Shown: in pieces, positions 42,917 through 51,608 of the stretch
Numbering within the stretch: position 1 is the stretch's first letter
Layout: every line of letters starts with the position of its first letter
NCBI GenBank assembly: GCA_016719385.1
Contig: JADJZA010000007.1
Span: 620,001 to 684,000, forward strand
DNA: 64,000 nt
Direction of reading: 5' to 3'
Source of the DNA: Candidatus Microthrix subdominans
GTDB taxonomy: Bacteria > Actinomycetota > Acidimicrobiia > Acidimicrobiales > Microtrichaceae
Notes under the pieces: model-generated
Told to the model about the DNA's origin: nothing
What the model saw: only the letters and a program-made list of their open reading frames with translations
Databases searched by the model: none
Position numbers and translations under genes: made by a program

Positions 42917-44386
42917 ATGGCGACAGACGGCGCAGTGCAGGAAAACCGGATCGACGAGGCGGACGGGGGAACCATTCCCAAGCACGGGACCTCCGGGTTG
43001 TTGGTGCTCGCCAATCGCTTGCCGGTGCGGCGGGTGACCTCCCCCGAAGGCACCCATTGGGAGACCTCCCCCGGTGGGCTGGTGACCGCCCTGTCACCCG
43101 TCCTCTCCCAGAGGAGCGACGCCATGTGGCTGGGATGGTCCGGCACCACCGGTACCGACGAGGAGGAGCCCCTGGTGGTCGACGGGCTGGCGCTGGCCCC
43201 GGTGCCGCTGTCGAGGGGGGAGGTCGAGCTGTTCTACGAGGGGTTCGCCAACCGCACCCTGTGGCCGCTCTATCACGACTCGATCGTCCGCTCGGAGTAC
43301 CACCGCACCTGGTGGGACGCCTATCGGGCGGTCAACCGCCGCTTCGCAAAGGCGGCAGCGCTGTGGGCGGCCCCCGGTGCGGTCGTGTGGGTGCACGACT
43401 ACCACCTGCAACTCGTTCCCGGCATGCTGCGCGAGCTACGACCCGATCTGCGCATCGGCTTCTTTCTCCACATCCCTTTTCCACCGGTCGAGCTGTTTCT
43501 CCAGCTGCCGTGGCGACGCACGATTACCGAGGGGCTTCTCGGCGCCGACGTCGTCGGGTTTCAGACCCAGGGCGGTGCCGCCAACTTCCGAAGCCTGGCC
43601 GCGCTGGTCGCCGACGCCAAGGTTGAAGGTTCCAACGTGCGCCTCCCCGATGAAGCCGGTGGGCGCACGATCCGGGTGGAGACCTTCGGCATCGGCGTCG
43701 ACACCGCCACCCTCGAGCAGATGGCGACCGACCCGGAAATGATCGACCGGGCACGGGAGGTACGCCAAAGCCTGGGCAACCCGGAGCGGATCCTGCTCGG
43801 CGTCGATCGGCTCGATTACACCAAGGGCCTCGCCCGTCGCCTGCGGGCCTTCCGCGAGCTGCTCGAGGAGGACCGGCTCACCGTTGGGCGTCACGTGTTC
43901 ATCCAGGTGGCCGAGCCCACCCGGGAGAACGTCAGCGACTACGCCGACTTCCGGGACCGCATCGATCGCATGGTCGGCGAGATCAACGGTCATTACGGCG
44001 AGGTCGGCGCCGTCCCGATGCAGTACCTGCACCGTCATCACAGCCTCGATGAGTTGGTGGCGCTGTACCTGGCCGCCGACGTGATGCTGGTGACGGCGGT
44101 GCGCGACGGGATGAACCTGGTGTGTAAGGAGTACGTGGCCACCCGCGTCGACAACACGGGGGCGCTGGTGCTGTCCGAGTTCGCCGGTGCGGCCGAGACG
44201 ATGGGAGATGCCTTGATGGTCAACCCGTACGACATCGACGGCCTGAAGCTGGCGATCGAACGGGCGGTCAACATGCCGGTGGACGAGCAACACCGGCGCA
44301 TGAGCCTGCTGCGCCAGTCGGTCATCGACAGCGATGTGCACCGTTGGGCCGAAGACTGGCTGGACGCCCTCGGTGTGGACCGATGA
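42917..44386 (+). CDS. otsA: Trehalose-6-phosphate synthase
   Basis: 489-aa GT20 enzyme joining UDP- (or ADP-) glucose to glucose 6-phosphate. Landmarks are VLANRLPV with the substrate Arg, the SPGGLVTAL loop, VWVHDYHLQLVPGMLR, FLHIPFPPVELF, VDRLDYTKGL, and RDGMNLVCKEYV near the C-terminus. An about 35-residue acidic extension precedes the domain. It overlaps otsB by ATGA, giving a complete two-step OtsAB pathway for trehalose, an osmoprotectant and reserve sugar. Confidence 0.95.
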   Translation: MATDGAVQENRIDEADGGTIPKHGTSGLLVLANRLPVRRVTSPEGTHWETSPGGLVTALSPVLSQRSDAMWLGWSGTTGTDEEEPLVVDGLALAPVPLSRGEVELFYEGFANRTLWPLYHDSIVRSEYHRTWWDAYRAVNRRFAKAAALWAAPGAVVWVHDYHLQLVPGMLRELRPDLRIGFFLHIPFPPVELFLQLPWRRTITEGLLGADVVGFQTQGGAANFRSLAALVADAKVEGSNVRLPDEAGGRTIRVETFGIGVDTATLEQMATDPEMIDRAREVRQSLGNPERILLGVDRLDYTKGLARRLRAFRELLEEDRLTVGRHVFIQVAEPTRENVSDYADFRDRIDRMVGEINGHYGEVGAVPMQYLHRHHSLDELVALYLAADVMLVTAVRDGMNLVCKEYVATRVDNTGALVLSEFAGAAETMGDALMVNPYDIDGLKLAIERAVNMPVDEQHRRMSLLRQSVIDSDVHRWAEDWLDALGVDR

Positions 44387-45210
44387 GCGCGCAGGTCGGG
44401 GAGCCGACCCTCGATGCCGCCCTCGTCGCCGCCCTCGACCGCGCCGCCGCTTCGGGCACCCTGCTGGTGGCCTGCGACTACGACGGCACGTTGGCACCAA
44501 TCGTCGACGACCCCGATCGCGCTGCGCCGCTGCTCGGTGCCATCGACGCGCTGGCGGATCTGGCGGCGCTCCCGGCCACGTGGGTCAGCTTGGTGTCCGG
44601 CCGATCACTGGACGCGCTGGTGGCGCTGGCTTGCCCGCCCCGTGCGATCGGGTTGATCGGCAGCCACGGCGCGGAGCGTGTCGCCCCCGGAGGGGCGGCC
44701 GACCGAGTAGGCGGCCATGACCCCGCCGGGTTGCCCCGGCCGCCGCACGACGAGGCGGCACAATTGTTAAAGGAATTGGTCGCCGAGGTCGGAGCCGAAG
44801 TGGCGCTGCTGCCCGGCAGCCGAATCGAGACCAAACCCGTCGGCGTGGCCTTCCATTACCGCCTCGCCGACCCTGTCGCCGGCGCACGCGCCGCCGACGC
44901 CCTGATCGAGCGGCTGGCAAACCGGCCGGGGGTCCACGTGCGTACGGGGAAGATGGTGGCCGAATTCGCGGTGGCGGGTGCCAATAAAGGCGAGGCGCTG
45001 CAGGCCTTGATCGACCAGACCGAGCCTGACGTCACCGTCTTCGTCGGCGACGACGTCACCGACGAAGACGGGTTTGCCGTGCTCGGGGACGCCGATATCG
45101 GAATCAAGGTTGGCTCCGAGGCAACGGCGGCGACCCACCGCGTGGCGTCGCCCGACGAGGTGCTCGCTGTGCTGGCGCGCTTGACCCAGCACCGTTCCCT
45201 GCGCGGCTGA
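44383..45210 (+). CDS. otsB: Trehalose-6-phosphate phosphatase
   Basis: 275-aa HAD-superfamily phosphatase. The nucleophile motif CDYDGTLAPIVDDP lies near residue 26, motif II in SLVSGRSLDAL, and the metal-binding motif in VFVGDDVTDEDGF. A C2-type cap lies between. It removes phosphate from the OtsA product. ATG 44383 overlaps the otsA stop, so the enzymes are made together. Confidence 0.94.
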   Translation: MSAQVGEPTLDAALVAALDRAAASGTLLVACDYDGTLAPIVDDPDRAAPLLGAIDALADLAALPATWVSLVSGRSLDALVALACPPRAIGLIGSHGAERVAPGGAADRVGGHDPAGLPRPPHDEAAQLLKELVAEVGAEVALLPGSRIETKPVGVAFHYRLADPVAGARAADALIERLANRPGVHVRTGKMVAEFAVAGANKGEALQALIDQTEPDVTVFVGDDVTDEDGFAVLGDADIGIKVGSEATAATHRVASPDEVLAVLARLTQHRSLRG

Positions 45211-45217
45211 ACCCGTT

Positions 45218-45237
45218 GTGATCCGTCCGTGATCCGT
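45218..45237 (+). promoter_or_regulatory. Direct repeat GTGATCCGT x2 (11-bp period) ahead of the AEC transporter
   Basis: GTGATCCGT occurs at 45218-45226 and again at 45229-45237, just after the otsB stop and 41 bp before the next start. The 11-bp period is that of a regulator binding as a head-to-tail dimer, but the sequence differs from the PHO box at 1311-1343. Confidence 0.3.
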
Positions 45238-45278
45238 ACGCACCCAGGTCGCGGCCGTCCCACCGCCCAGGCGGTCTC

Positions 45279-46178
45279 GTGATCGCAGTGGCGGTGATCC
45301 TGGGAGTGGCGGTCGCTGCCGGGCGCTGGCTCGAACCACCCCCGGGTGCGGCCGCTGGGACCGACTGGGTCGTGTTGAACCTGGCGTTTCCCGCACTGGT
45401 GCTGGCCACGATCCCAGGCCTTGAGCTCGACCGGACTGCGCTGGTGCCCGTCGCCGTCGCCTGGTCGATCGTCGTCGTGAGCGCCCTGGTCGTCTGGGTG
45501 GTGGCCACGCGCGCCGGATGGTCACGGCAGGTGACGGGCGCCTTGCTGTTGGTCGTGCCGCTCGGCAACACCAGCTTCCTCGGATTCCCGGCGGTCGAGG
45601 CCCTGCTCGGTCCCGAGGGGCTGCCGACCGCCGTGCTCTACGACCAGCTGGGGACGTTCCTTGCGCTGTCGACCTATGGAGCGGTCATCGCCGCCCGTTA
45701 TGGCGGCTCGGAGGCCGCCTCCCCGGGGGGTGCTGCAATGCTGCGCCGGACGGTGAGCTTTCCGCCCTTCGTCGCCCTCGTCGTCGCCTTCGCTCTTCGG
45801 GGTGTGGCGCTGCCCGGATCGCTCACCTCGGCCTTTGACGTGCTGGCGGCCTCGCTGACCCCGCTGGCGATGGTCGGGATTGGGCTTCGGCTGTCCCAGC
45901 GTCGCCTGAGCGTTCCCGACGGTCCGGTCGTGTTGGGCCTGGGCCTCCGCCTGTTCGTGCTTCCCGCCGCCGTGCTCGCCGTGGCGGTGGTGGTCGGAGG
46001 TCGTTCATCGATCGAATGGGACGTCTCGGTGCTCGAATCGGCCACGCCTCCGATGATCACCGCCGGCATCGTGGCGACGGCGGCCGGACTGGATGAGGAC
46101 ACGGTGACCTCGCTGGTCGGCCTGGGGGTGGTGATCGCTCTGTTCACCTTGCCGGTGTGGGCCGTGCTGATCGGTTGA
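45279..46178 (+). CDS. AEC-family transporter
   Basis: 299-aa membrane protein with about ten helices and the auxin-efflux-carrier layout; LVVPLGNTSFLGFPAVEALLG in helix four and SATPPMITAGIVATAAGLD near the end are the family-type broken helices. Substrates of bacterial members include malate and other organic acids; none can be assigned. The GTG start at 45279 has only a weak AGGCGG upstream. Confidence 0.82.
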   Translation: MIAVAVILGVAVAAGRWLEPPPGAAAGTDWVVLNLAFPALVLATIPGLELDRTALVPVAVAWSIVVVSALVVWVVATRAGWSRQVTGALLLVVPLGNTSFLGFPAVEALLGPEGLPTAVLYDQLGTFLALSTYGAVIAARYGGSEAASPGGAAMLRRTVSFPPFVALVVAFALRGVALPGSLTSAFDVLAASLTPLAMVGIGLRLSQRRLSVPDGPVVLGLGLRLFVLPAAVLAVAVVVGGRSSIEWDVSVLESATPPMITAGIVATAAGLDEDTVTSLVGLGVVIALFTLPVWAVLIG

Positions 46179-46214
46179 CGCCGATCATTCGGTGACGCGC
46201 TGGAGAGGGCGGAT

Positions 46215-46220
46215 TACCGT
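46215..46220 (+). promoter_or_regulatory. Leaderless -10 element of the cytochrome P450 gene
   Basis: TACCGT, six bases before the GTG at 46227. Confidence 0.6.
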
Positions 46221-46226
46221 ACGGAC

Positions 46227-47498
46227 GTGAGCGCCGTCCCACCCACCGATGTAGACAGAGCTCCCCGAGGTCGGCTCTCGCCGGACGAGGCCGATATCGC
46301 GTTGTCGAACGCGATCCTCACCGACGAAGGCCGTCAGGATCCCTACGGCCCGTACCGGGAGATCCGCGAGGGGCTCGGTCGTTATCGCTCGGCGATCGGA
46401 TCGATGATCGTCGCCGACTACGAGAGCTGCCTCGAGGTGTTGCGCAACCCCGCGTTGGGCCGCCCGGAGCCCGACATGGATCTGCCCCCGGGCCTGAGCG
46501 GACGAGAGCGACGCCCAGAGGACCGTCGCGGGTCGATGCTGTTCGCCAACCCGCCCGATCACACCCGGTTGCGGGCACTGGTCAGCCGTACGTTCACGCC
46601 GCGTCGTATCGAGGCGATGCGGCCGAGGATCGAGGCGCTGCTCACCCCGATCCTCGACGAGATGGCAGAGGCGGGCACGGTCGACGTGCTCGAGGTGCTC
46701 GGGGCCCGCCTGCCGGCGGCGGTGATCTCCGATCTGTTGGGCGTGCCGCCCGAGCTACACGAGACGCTGGCGCCCCACGTCCGGGCGAGCACGGCCTTCA
46801 TCGATGCCGCCGCCGACGACGAAGCGATCGCCCGGGCGGAGGCGGGCGTGGCGGTGATGGCCGAGGTGTTCGAGCAACTGATCGCCGACAAACGCCGGGT
46901 CCCCGATGATCGGCTGCTCAGCGCCCTGATCGACGTGGAGGAGGCGGGCGACCGCCTCAGCCACGAGGAGCTGTTGGCCAACACCGGGCTGATGTACGCC
47001 GCAGGCTTCGAAACGACGACCAACCTGATCGGCAATGGTCTGTTCGCCCTCCTCACCCACCCTGATGAGATGACGCGCCTTCGGGCCGATCACACGCTGA
47101 TCCCCTCGGCGGTGTGGGAGTTGCTGCGCTGGGATTCCCCGGTGCAGCTCAACGTGCGGGCGGTGCTGCGCGAGGTGGAACTCTTCTACGAGACGATGCC
47201 GTACGGCCAGCTGTTCACCGTCCTCCAGGGCAGCGGCAACCGTGACGAGGCGGCGTATCCCAACGCTGACACCTTGGACGTCGGCAGGTTCGTCGACCGC
47301 GCGACGCCACCGCCGCTCAGCTTTGGATGGGGGCCCCACCACTGCCTGGGTGCGTCGCTGGCGCGGGCCGAGGGCGAGATCGTCTTCGATGCGCTGATCG
47401 ACAGGTTCGGCTCCCTCGAGCTGGTCGATCAGCCTCGTTATCGAGCCAGTTTCACCTTGCGGGGGTTGACGTCGTTGATCGTCGAGTGCCGGCAGTAG
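46227..47498 (+). CDS. Cytochrome P450
   Basis: 423-aa soluble bacterial P450. The substrate and C-helix region has NPPDHTRLRALVSRTFTPRR, the oxygen-activation helix AAGFETTTNLIG (Thr pair), the ExxR in ELLRWDSP-flanking WELLR, and the heme loop FGWGPHHCLGASLAR with the ligand Cys373. Substrate unknown. No ferredoxin or reductase gene is adjacent, so electron donors come from elsewhere. Start fixed by TACCGT at the standard distance. Confidence 0.92.
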   Translation: MSAVPPTDVDRAPRGRLSPDEADIALSNAILTDEGRQDPYGPYREIREGLGRYRSAIGSMIVADYESCLEVLRNPALGRPEPDMDLPPGLSGRERRPEDRRGSMLFANPPDHTRLRALVSRTFTPRRIEAMRPRIEALLTPILDEMAEAGTVDVLEVLGARLPAAVISDLLGVPPELHETLAPHVRASTAFIDAAADDEAIARAEAGVAVMAEVFEQLIADKRRVPDDRLLSALIDVEEAGDRLSHEELLANTGLMYAAGFETTTNLIGNGLFALLTHPDEMTRLRADHTLIPSAVWELLRWDSPVQLNVRAVLREVELFYETMPYGQLFTVLQGSGNRDEAAYPNADTLDVGRFVDRATPPPLSFGWGPHHCLGASLARAEGEIVFDALIDRFGSLELVDQPRYRASFTLRGLTSLIVECRQ

Positions 47499-47549
47499 GC
47501 ACGTCGGGATCGGCCCTTCGACGGCTGGACCTGCCAGCGTAAAGTTACC

Positions 47550-47778
47550 CAATCGTAACGTTGAGTGAGCTTCAGTGGGATCGGGTGACCCATCGCGCTA
47601 CGGTCCTTTTGCGTCGTTTGACCGCAAGCCTGCGGTGAGGCGCTGTGACCAGGCGAGGGAAACCGTGGTCCGGAAGGTGCCCCGCGCAACGACGCGTGAG
47701 CAGGCCCCGGAGTGTCCACGCAGGTTTCGCCGGTCATGGGGTCAACCCCCCGTTGAACGACAACCGAAAGGACTGTTC
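47550..47778 (+). other. Structured leader of the osmoprotectant operon (possible riboswitch)
   Basis: The 280-bp gap before the binding-protein gene holds several local helices: GGG/CCC around 47579-47592, CCGCA-AGCC-TGCGG (47622-47635, perfect five pairs), and GACCA...TGGTC (about 47647-47673) enclosing GAGGGAAACC. The blocks GGATCGGGTGACCCA, GGTGAG and AGGGAAACC occur in the order of the cyclic di-AMP (ydaO) riboswitch, a known regulator of osmolyte transporters. The 3' part (ACAGCTAAC-type segment) is not recognisable, so the identification is tentative. AAAGGA before ATG 47779 is the ribosome site. Confidence 0.25.
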
Positions 47779-48765
47779 ATGACTCAGAACCGACGATTTG
47801 GGAGGTTCGCCGTCGCCGCAGCCGCGCTGGTGGTCCTGCCGTTGGCCGCTTGCGGTGACGACAATGGCGAGAGCAGCGGTGGCGACACCGCAGCCGCCGA
47901 CAGCCCACTCGCCGACGCCGACCTCAGCGGGGTGAGCCTCTCTGTCGGCTCGAAGGACTTCGATGAGCAGTTGATCCTGGGCAACATGTTGGCCGACGCC
48001 TTCGAGGCCGCCGGTGCCGACGTCGACCGCAAGATCAACCTTGGTGGCACCAACGTGGCCCGTGCGGCCCTCCTGTCCGGTGAGATCGACAGCTACGCCG
48101 AGTACAACGGCACCGGCTGGACCGAGCACCTCAAGCAGGAGGATCCGTCCAGCGACGGCGAGGAGCTCACCGAGAAGGTCCGCCAGATGGACCTCGAGAA
48201 GAACGACATTGTGTGGGTGGGGCGTGCGCCGTTCAACAACACCTACGGCTTCGCCACCGGTCCGGACCTCACCGAGAAGAACGGCGGCGCCTTCGACTTC
48301 GACTCGATGGCCGCCTACCTGAAGAAGAACCCCGACGCCAAGGTGTGCATGGAGTCCGAGTTCCCCAGCCGTTCCGACGGTCTGGTGCTCTTCGAGGAGG
48401 CCACCGGGTACACGATCCCCAAGAGCCAGCAGGAGATCCAGGACACCGGCATCATCTACACCGAGACCCAGAAGGGCAACTGCGACTTCGGTGAGGTGTT
48501 CACCACCGACGGTCGCATCTCCGAGCTCGACCTGAGCGTGGTCGACGACGGCGGCGCGATGATCATCTACAACATCTCGATCAACGTTCGCAAGGACGTC
48601 TACGACGAGGCGCCCGAGGCGTTCGACACGATCGCCGACGCGGTGCTCGGGTCGCTCGATCAGGAGACGATGACCGCGCTGAACGAGCAGGTGTCCGCCG
48701 AGGGTGAGGATCCGGCCGACGTGGCCAAGCAGCACCTGGTGGACGCCGGTCTCATCGACGGCTGA
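47779..48765 (+). CDS. Osmoprotectant (glycine betaine/choline-type) ABC substrate-binding lipoprotein
   Basis: 328-aa OpuAC/OsmX-type binding protein. Signal peptide with lipobox LPLAAC (Cys25), followed by an acidic linker. The mature domain opens with SVGSKDFDEQLILGNMLADA and has EYNGTGW and CMESEFPSRSDG, characteristic of the OpuC/ProX compatible-solute binders. It is first in an operon with two permeases and a CBS-containing ATPase, so it captures betaine- or choline-like solutes. AAAGGA lies before ATG 47779. Confidence 0.92.
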   Translation: MTQNRRFGRFAVAAAALVVLPLAACGDDNGESSGGDTAAADSPLADADLSGVSLSVGSKDFDEQLILGNMLADAFEAAGADVDRKINLGGTNVARAALLSGEIDSYAEYNGTGWTEHLKQEDPSSDGEELTEKVRQMDLEKNDIVWVGRAPFNNTYGFATGPDLTEKNGGAFDFDSMAAYLKKNPDAKVCMESEFPSRSDGLVLFEEATGYTIPKSQQEIQDTGIIYTETQKGNCDFGEVFTTDGRISELDLSVVDDGGAMIIYNISINVRKDVYDEAPEAFDTIADAVLGSLDQETMTALNEQVSAEGEDPADVAKQHLVDAGLIDG

Positions 48766-48772
48766 CGCCCCT

Positions 48773-48795
48773 GGAGGGCCCGCACCGGGCCCTCC
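48773..48795 (+). other. Perfect 10-bp intercistronic hairpin
   Basis: GGAGGGCCCG, loop CAC, CGGGCCCTCC, between the binding-protein stop and the first permease. There is no T-tract, so it is unlikely to be a simple terminator. A stabilising hairpin that keeps binding-protein mRNA in excess over the permeases is the usual explanation. Confidence 0.7.
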
Positions 48796-48824
48796 GTTCA
48801 CCTCGAGAGGAAGAACAGCACCGG

Positions 48825-49490
48825 ATGGTTGAGAGCCTGCAGAGCTTCTGGGAGTACTTTCAGAAGCAACTCGACAACGACAGCTTCACGGAGGCGTTGA
48901 TTCAACACGCCACCTACGTCGTGTTGGTCACCATCTCCGCCACCGTCATCTCGGTGTCGTTGGGGGTGGCGGTCAGGCACCGTCCGGTGGCCAGGGAGGT
49001 GGCGTTGGGAATCGCCAGCGTGTTTCTCACGTTCCCCTCCCTGGCACTCTTCACCCTCTTCATCCCGATCCTGGGGCTTGGCTTCAAGCCCGCCTTCGTC
49101 GCACTGTTGCTCTATGCGCTGCTGCCGATCATGCGCAACACGGTGACCGGGCTCAACGGAGTGAGCCCCGACGTGCTCGAGTCGGCCAAGGGCATGGGCC
49201 TGTCGAGCACCGAACGGCTTTTCAAGGTGGAGTTGCCCCTGGCCTGGCCGGTGATCATCACCGGCATCCGGGTCTCGGCGCTGCTCACCACCGGCATCGC
49301 CGCCATCGCCACGCTGATCGCCGGCGGCGGTCTCGGCGACTTCATCAAAAAGGGGCTCAGCCGTCTGGGGCTGCCCAACTCGCTCGAGGCGATTTGGGTG
49401 GGCACCCTCGGCACGATCGCCCTGGCGCTTGTGATCGACCTCATCTTCGTCGGCATCCGCCGCGCCACCACGCCCCGCGGCATCCGCTAG
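48825..49490 (+). CDS. Osmoprotectant ABC transporter permease (OpuCB-like)
   Basis: 221-aa permease with five to six helices and the EAA-type loop LNGVSPDVLESAKGMGLSSTERLFKVELPLA, which contacts the ATPase. Typical in length for OpuC-type permeases. GAGAGGAAG lies just upstream of ATG 48825. It pairs with the second permease gene of the operon to form a heterodimeric channel. Confidence 0.93.
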   Translation: MVESLQSFWEYFQKQLDNDSFTEALIQHATYVVLVTISATVISVSLGVAVRHRPVAREVALGIASVFLTFPSLALFTLFIPILGLGFKPAFVALLLYALLPIMRNTVTGLNGVSPDVLESAKGMGLSSTERLFKVELPLAWPVIITGIRVSALLTTGIAAIATLIAGGGLGDFIKKGLSRLGLPNSLEAIWVGTLGTIALALVIDLIFVGIRRATTPRGIR

Positions 49491-49554
49491 CGCCCACCGC
49501 CCGTTCCCCAGTTCGCCCGCACCGAAGTTCGCATAGCATCCACAGGAGACCATC

Positions 49555-50820
49555 GTGTCCGAAACGCTCATCCAGTTGCAGGGGGTCTCCAAGACCTACC
49601 CCGGCAGCAAAGCTCCGGCGGTGTCCGACCTCGACCTCGAGATCAAGAAGGGCGAGATCCTTGTGCTCGTCGGGCCCTCAGGCTGCGGTAAGAGCACCAC
49701 GCTGCGCCTGATCAACCGCATGATCGAGCCGACCGCCGGGCGGATCATCTTCGAGGGTAAGGACGTCACCAACGTCAACCCCGACCAGCTGCGCCGACAG
49801 ATGGGCTACGTCATCCAGCAGATCGGTCTGTTCCCACACCGCAACATCTATCAGAACATTGCAACGGTTCCCCGCCTGCTGGGCTGGAACAAATCCGACA
49901 TAGAGGAGCGGGCCAAGTACCTGCTCACCATGGTGGGGATGGACCCCGAGCAGTACCTCAGCCGCTATCCCAAGGAGTTGTCCGGCGGGCAGGCCCAGCG
50001 GGTGGGCGTCGCCCGGGCGCTGGCCGCCGACCCCGACGTGTTGCTGATGGATGAGCCCTTCGGTGCCATCGACCCGATCACCCGGGATCGTCTGCAGAAC
50101 GAGTTTTTGCGGTTGCAGGCCGAGCTGCAGAAGACGATCGTGTTCGTCACCCACGACATCGACGAGGCCGTGAAGATGGGCGACAAGATCGCCATTCTGC
50201 GGGAGCAGTCCAAGGTGGCCCAGCTGGATACGCCCACCAATATCCTGGCCAGCCCGGCCAACGCCTTCGTCAAGGAGTTCCTCGGCTCGGGTGCCCTGCT
50301 GAAGGGGCTGACGCTCGAGCGGGTGCGCGACCTCGACATCCCGCAGTACCCAACGGTCAGCCTGCCGGCCGACCGCCCCAAGGTGCTGGCGGCGCTCGAG
50401 CAGGCCGACGACGATTGGGTGGTGCTGCTCGACGAGCAGCGGCGCCCGATCCGCTGGCTCGACCGGGAGGCGGTCGAGGGAGGCAAGTCGTCCATCGCGC
50501 AGTCGGGGTTACCTGTGCGTGTGGCGGTCGAGTCCGACCACACGCTCCGTGATGCTTTGGAATCGATGATTCGCTCCACCTACGGATCGGCGGTGGTCGT
50601 CAACACCGACGGCACCTACCGGGGCGTCATCACGCTGGAGGCCCTGGCCGAGATGGTGCGCAAGACCGAGGCCACCGCCCGGGACGAACAGGCGGTCTAT
50701 CGGGCGGAAGCACGACGGGCGGCCGCCGCCGGTGTGGATGCACCCACTGTCGACCCGACGGCAGACCTGGCCACGCATGCATCGGCCCGCAACGGCGACA
50801 CGGCGAAGGGCACCTCATGA
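49555..50820 (+). CDS. Osmoprotectant ABC transporter ATP-binding protein with CBS tail (OpuCA/ProV-like)
   Basis: 421-aa ATPase. Walker A GPSGCGKST near residue 41, signature LSGGQAQRVG, Walker B VLLMDEPFGAID, switch His in VTHDIDEA. After about residue 250 come two CBS-like motifs (VAVESDHTLRDALESMIRS and TYRGVITLEALAEMV), which in OpuA-type transporters sense ionic strength or bind cyclic di-AMP. The latter would fit the possible riboswitch in the operon leader. GTG 49555 follows AGGAG; the stop overlaps the second permease. Confidence 0.94.
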   Translation: MSETLIQLQGVSKTYPGSKAPAVSDLDLEIKKGEILVLVGPSGCGKSTTLRLINRMIEPTAGRIIFEGKDVTNVNPDQLRRQMGYVIQQIGLFPHRNIYQNIATVPRLLGWNKSDIEERAKYLLTMVGMDPEQYLSRYPKELSGGQAQRVGVARALAADPDVLLMDEPFGAIDPITRDRLQNEFLRLQAELQKTIVFVTHDIDEAVKMGDKIAILREQSKVAQLDTPTNILASPANAFVKEFLGSGALLKGLTLERVRDLDIPQYPTVSLPADRPKVLAALEQADDDWVVLLDEQRRPIRWLDREAVEGGKSSIAQSGLPVRVAVESDHTLRDALESMIRSTYGSAVVVNTDGTYRGVITLEALAEMVRKTEATARDEQAVYRAEARRAAAAGVDAPTVDPTADLATHASARNGDTAKGTS

Positions 50821-51608
50821 GCGATCTGGCCATAGCGGCGGCCGAGGCACAGTCGCCCGACGACGTCGAGTCTGACGCGCCCGGCCGCACGTGGAACTTC
50901 GACCTGATCATCACCCCGATCGCCATGGGATTGTTGTTGGTCCTGCTGGTCACCGTGTGGCAGTTCGCCGACATGGACGTGACCACCAAGAAGATCCTCG
51001 CGCCTGCCAACCTGCGCATCCAGACCTGGCAGCACCTGCAGATCACCTTCTGGTCGACCCTGCTGGTGATCTCGATCGCCATCCCGCTCGGCATCTTCAT
51101 CACCCGCGAGGGGTTCAAGAAGTTTTCCGGGCCGATCCTCACGGTCGCCAACTCCGGGCAGGCCATTCCGGCTTACGGCCTGTTGGTGCTGTTTGCGGCC
51201 TGGATCGGCACGGGCATGCGCACCGTGATCATCGCGCTGATCGTCTTCGGCATCCTGCCGGTACTACGCAACACGATGGTGGGCCTCGAACAGGTCGACC
51301 GCTCCTACATGGAGGCGGGCAAGGGCATGGGGTACTCGGGGTTCCAGGTGCTGACGCGCATCGAACTGCCCCTAGCGGTGCCGGTCATCCTCGCCGGGGT
51401 GCGCACTGCGCTGGTGATCAACGTGGGTACCGCTGCGCTGGCAACGTTCATCGGTGGTGGCGCCCTGGGCGAAACGATCAACTCGGGGCTGAAGTTGCAG
51501 CGCAACACGGCGCTGTTCGTCGGTGCCGCTCTGGTCGGCCTGCTGGCGCTGACCATCGACTGGCTGGCCGCCCTGGCGCAGTACAAGCTGAAGCCCAAGG
51601 GCATCTAG
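50817..51608 (+). CDS. Osmoprotectant ABC transporter permease (OpuCD-like)
   Basis: 263-aa second permease. An about 35-residue cytoplasmic lead precedes six predicted helices; the EAA loop is VGLEQVDRSYMEAGKGMGYSGFQVLTRIELPLA-type (about residues 155-185). It starts within the ATPase stop (ATGA) and its last four bases overlap the convergent PhzF gene. Confidence 0.92.
   Translation: MSDLAIAAAEAQSPDDVESDAPGRTWNFDLIITPIAMGLLLVLLVTVWQFADMDVTTKKILAPANLRIQTWQHLQITFWSTLLVISIAIPLGIFITREGFKKFSGPILTVANSGQAIPAYGLLVLFAAWIGTGMRTVIIALIVFGILPVLRNTMVGLEQVDRSYMEAGKGMGYSGFQVLTRIELPLAVPVILAGVRTALVINVGTAALATFIGGGALGETINSGLKLQRNTALFVGAALVGLLALTIDWLAALAQYKLKPKGI

Noticed and set aside
47640..47710. Cobalamin riboswitch in the osmoprotectant leader
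   Set aside because: GAGGGAAACC and CCCCGC segments resemble part of it, but the GGTGNNAATCC core and the B12 box are missing, and the downstream genes are unrelated to cobalamin.
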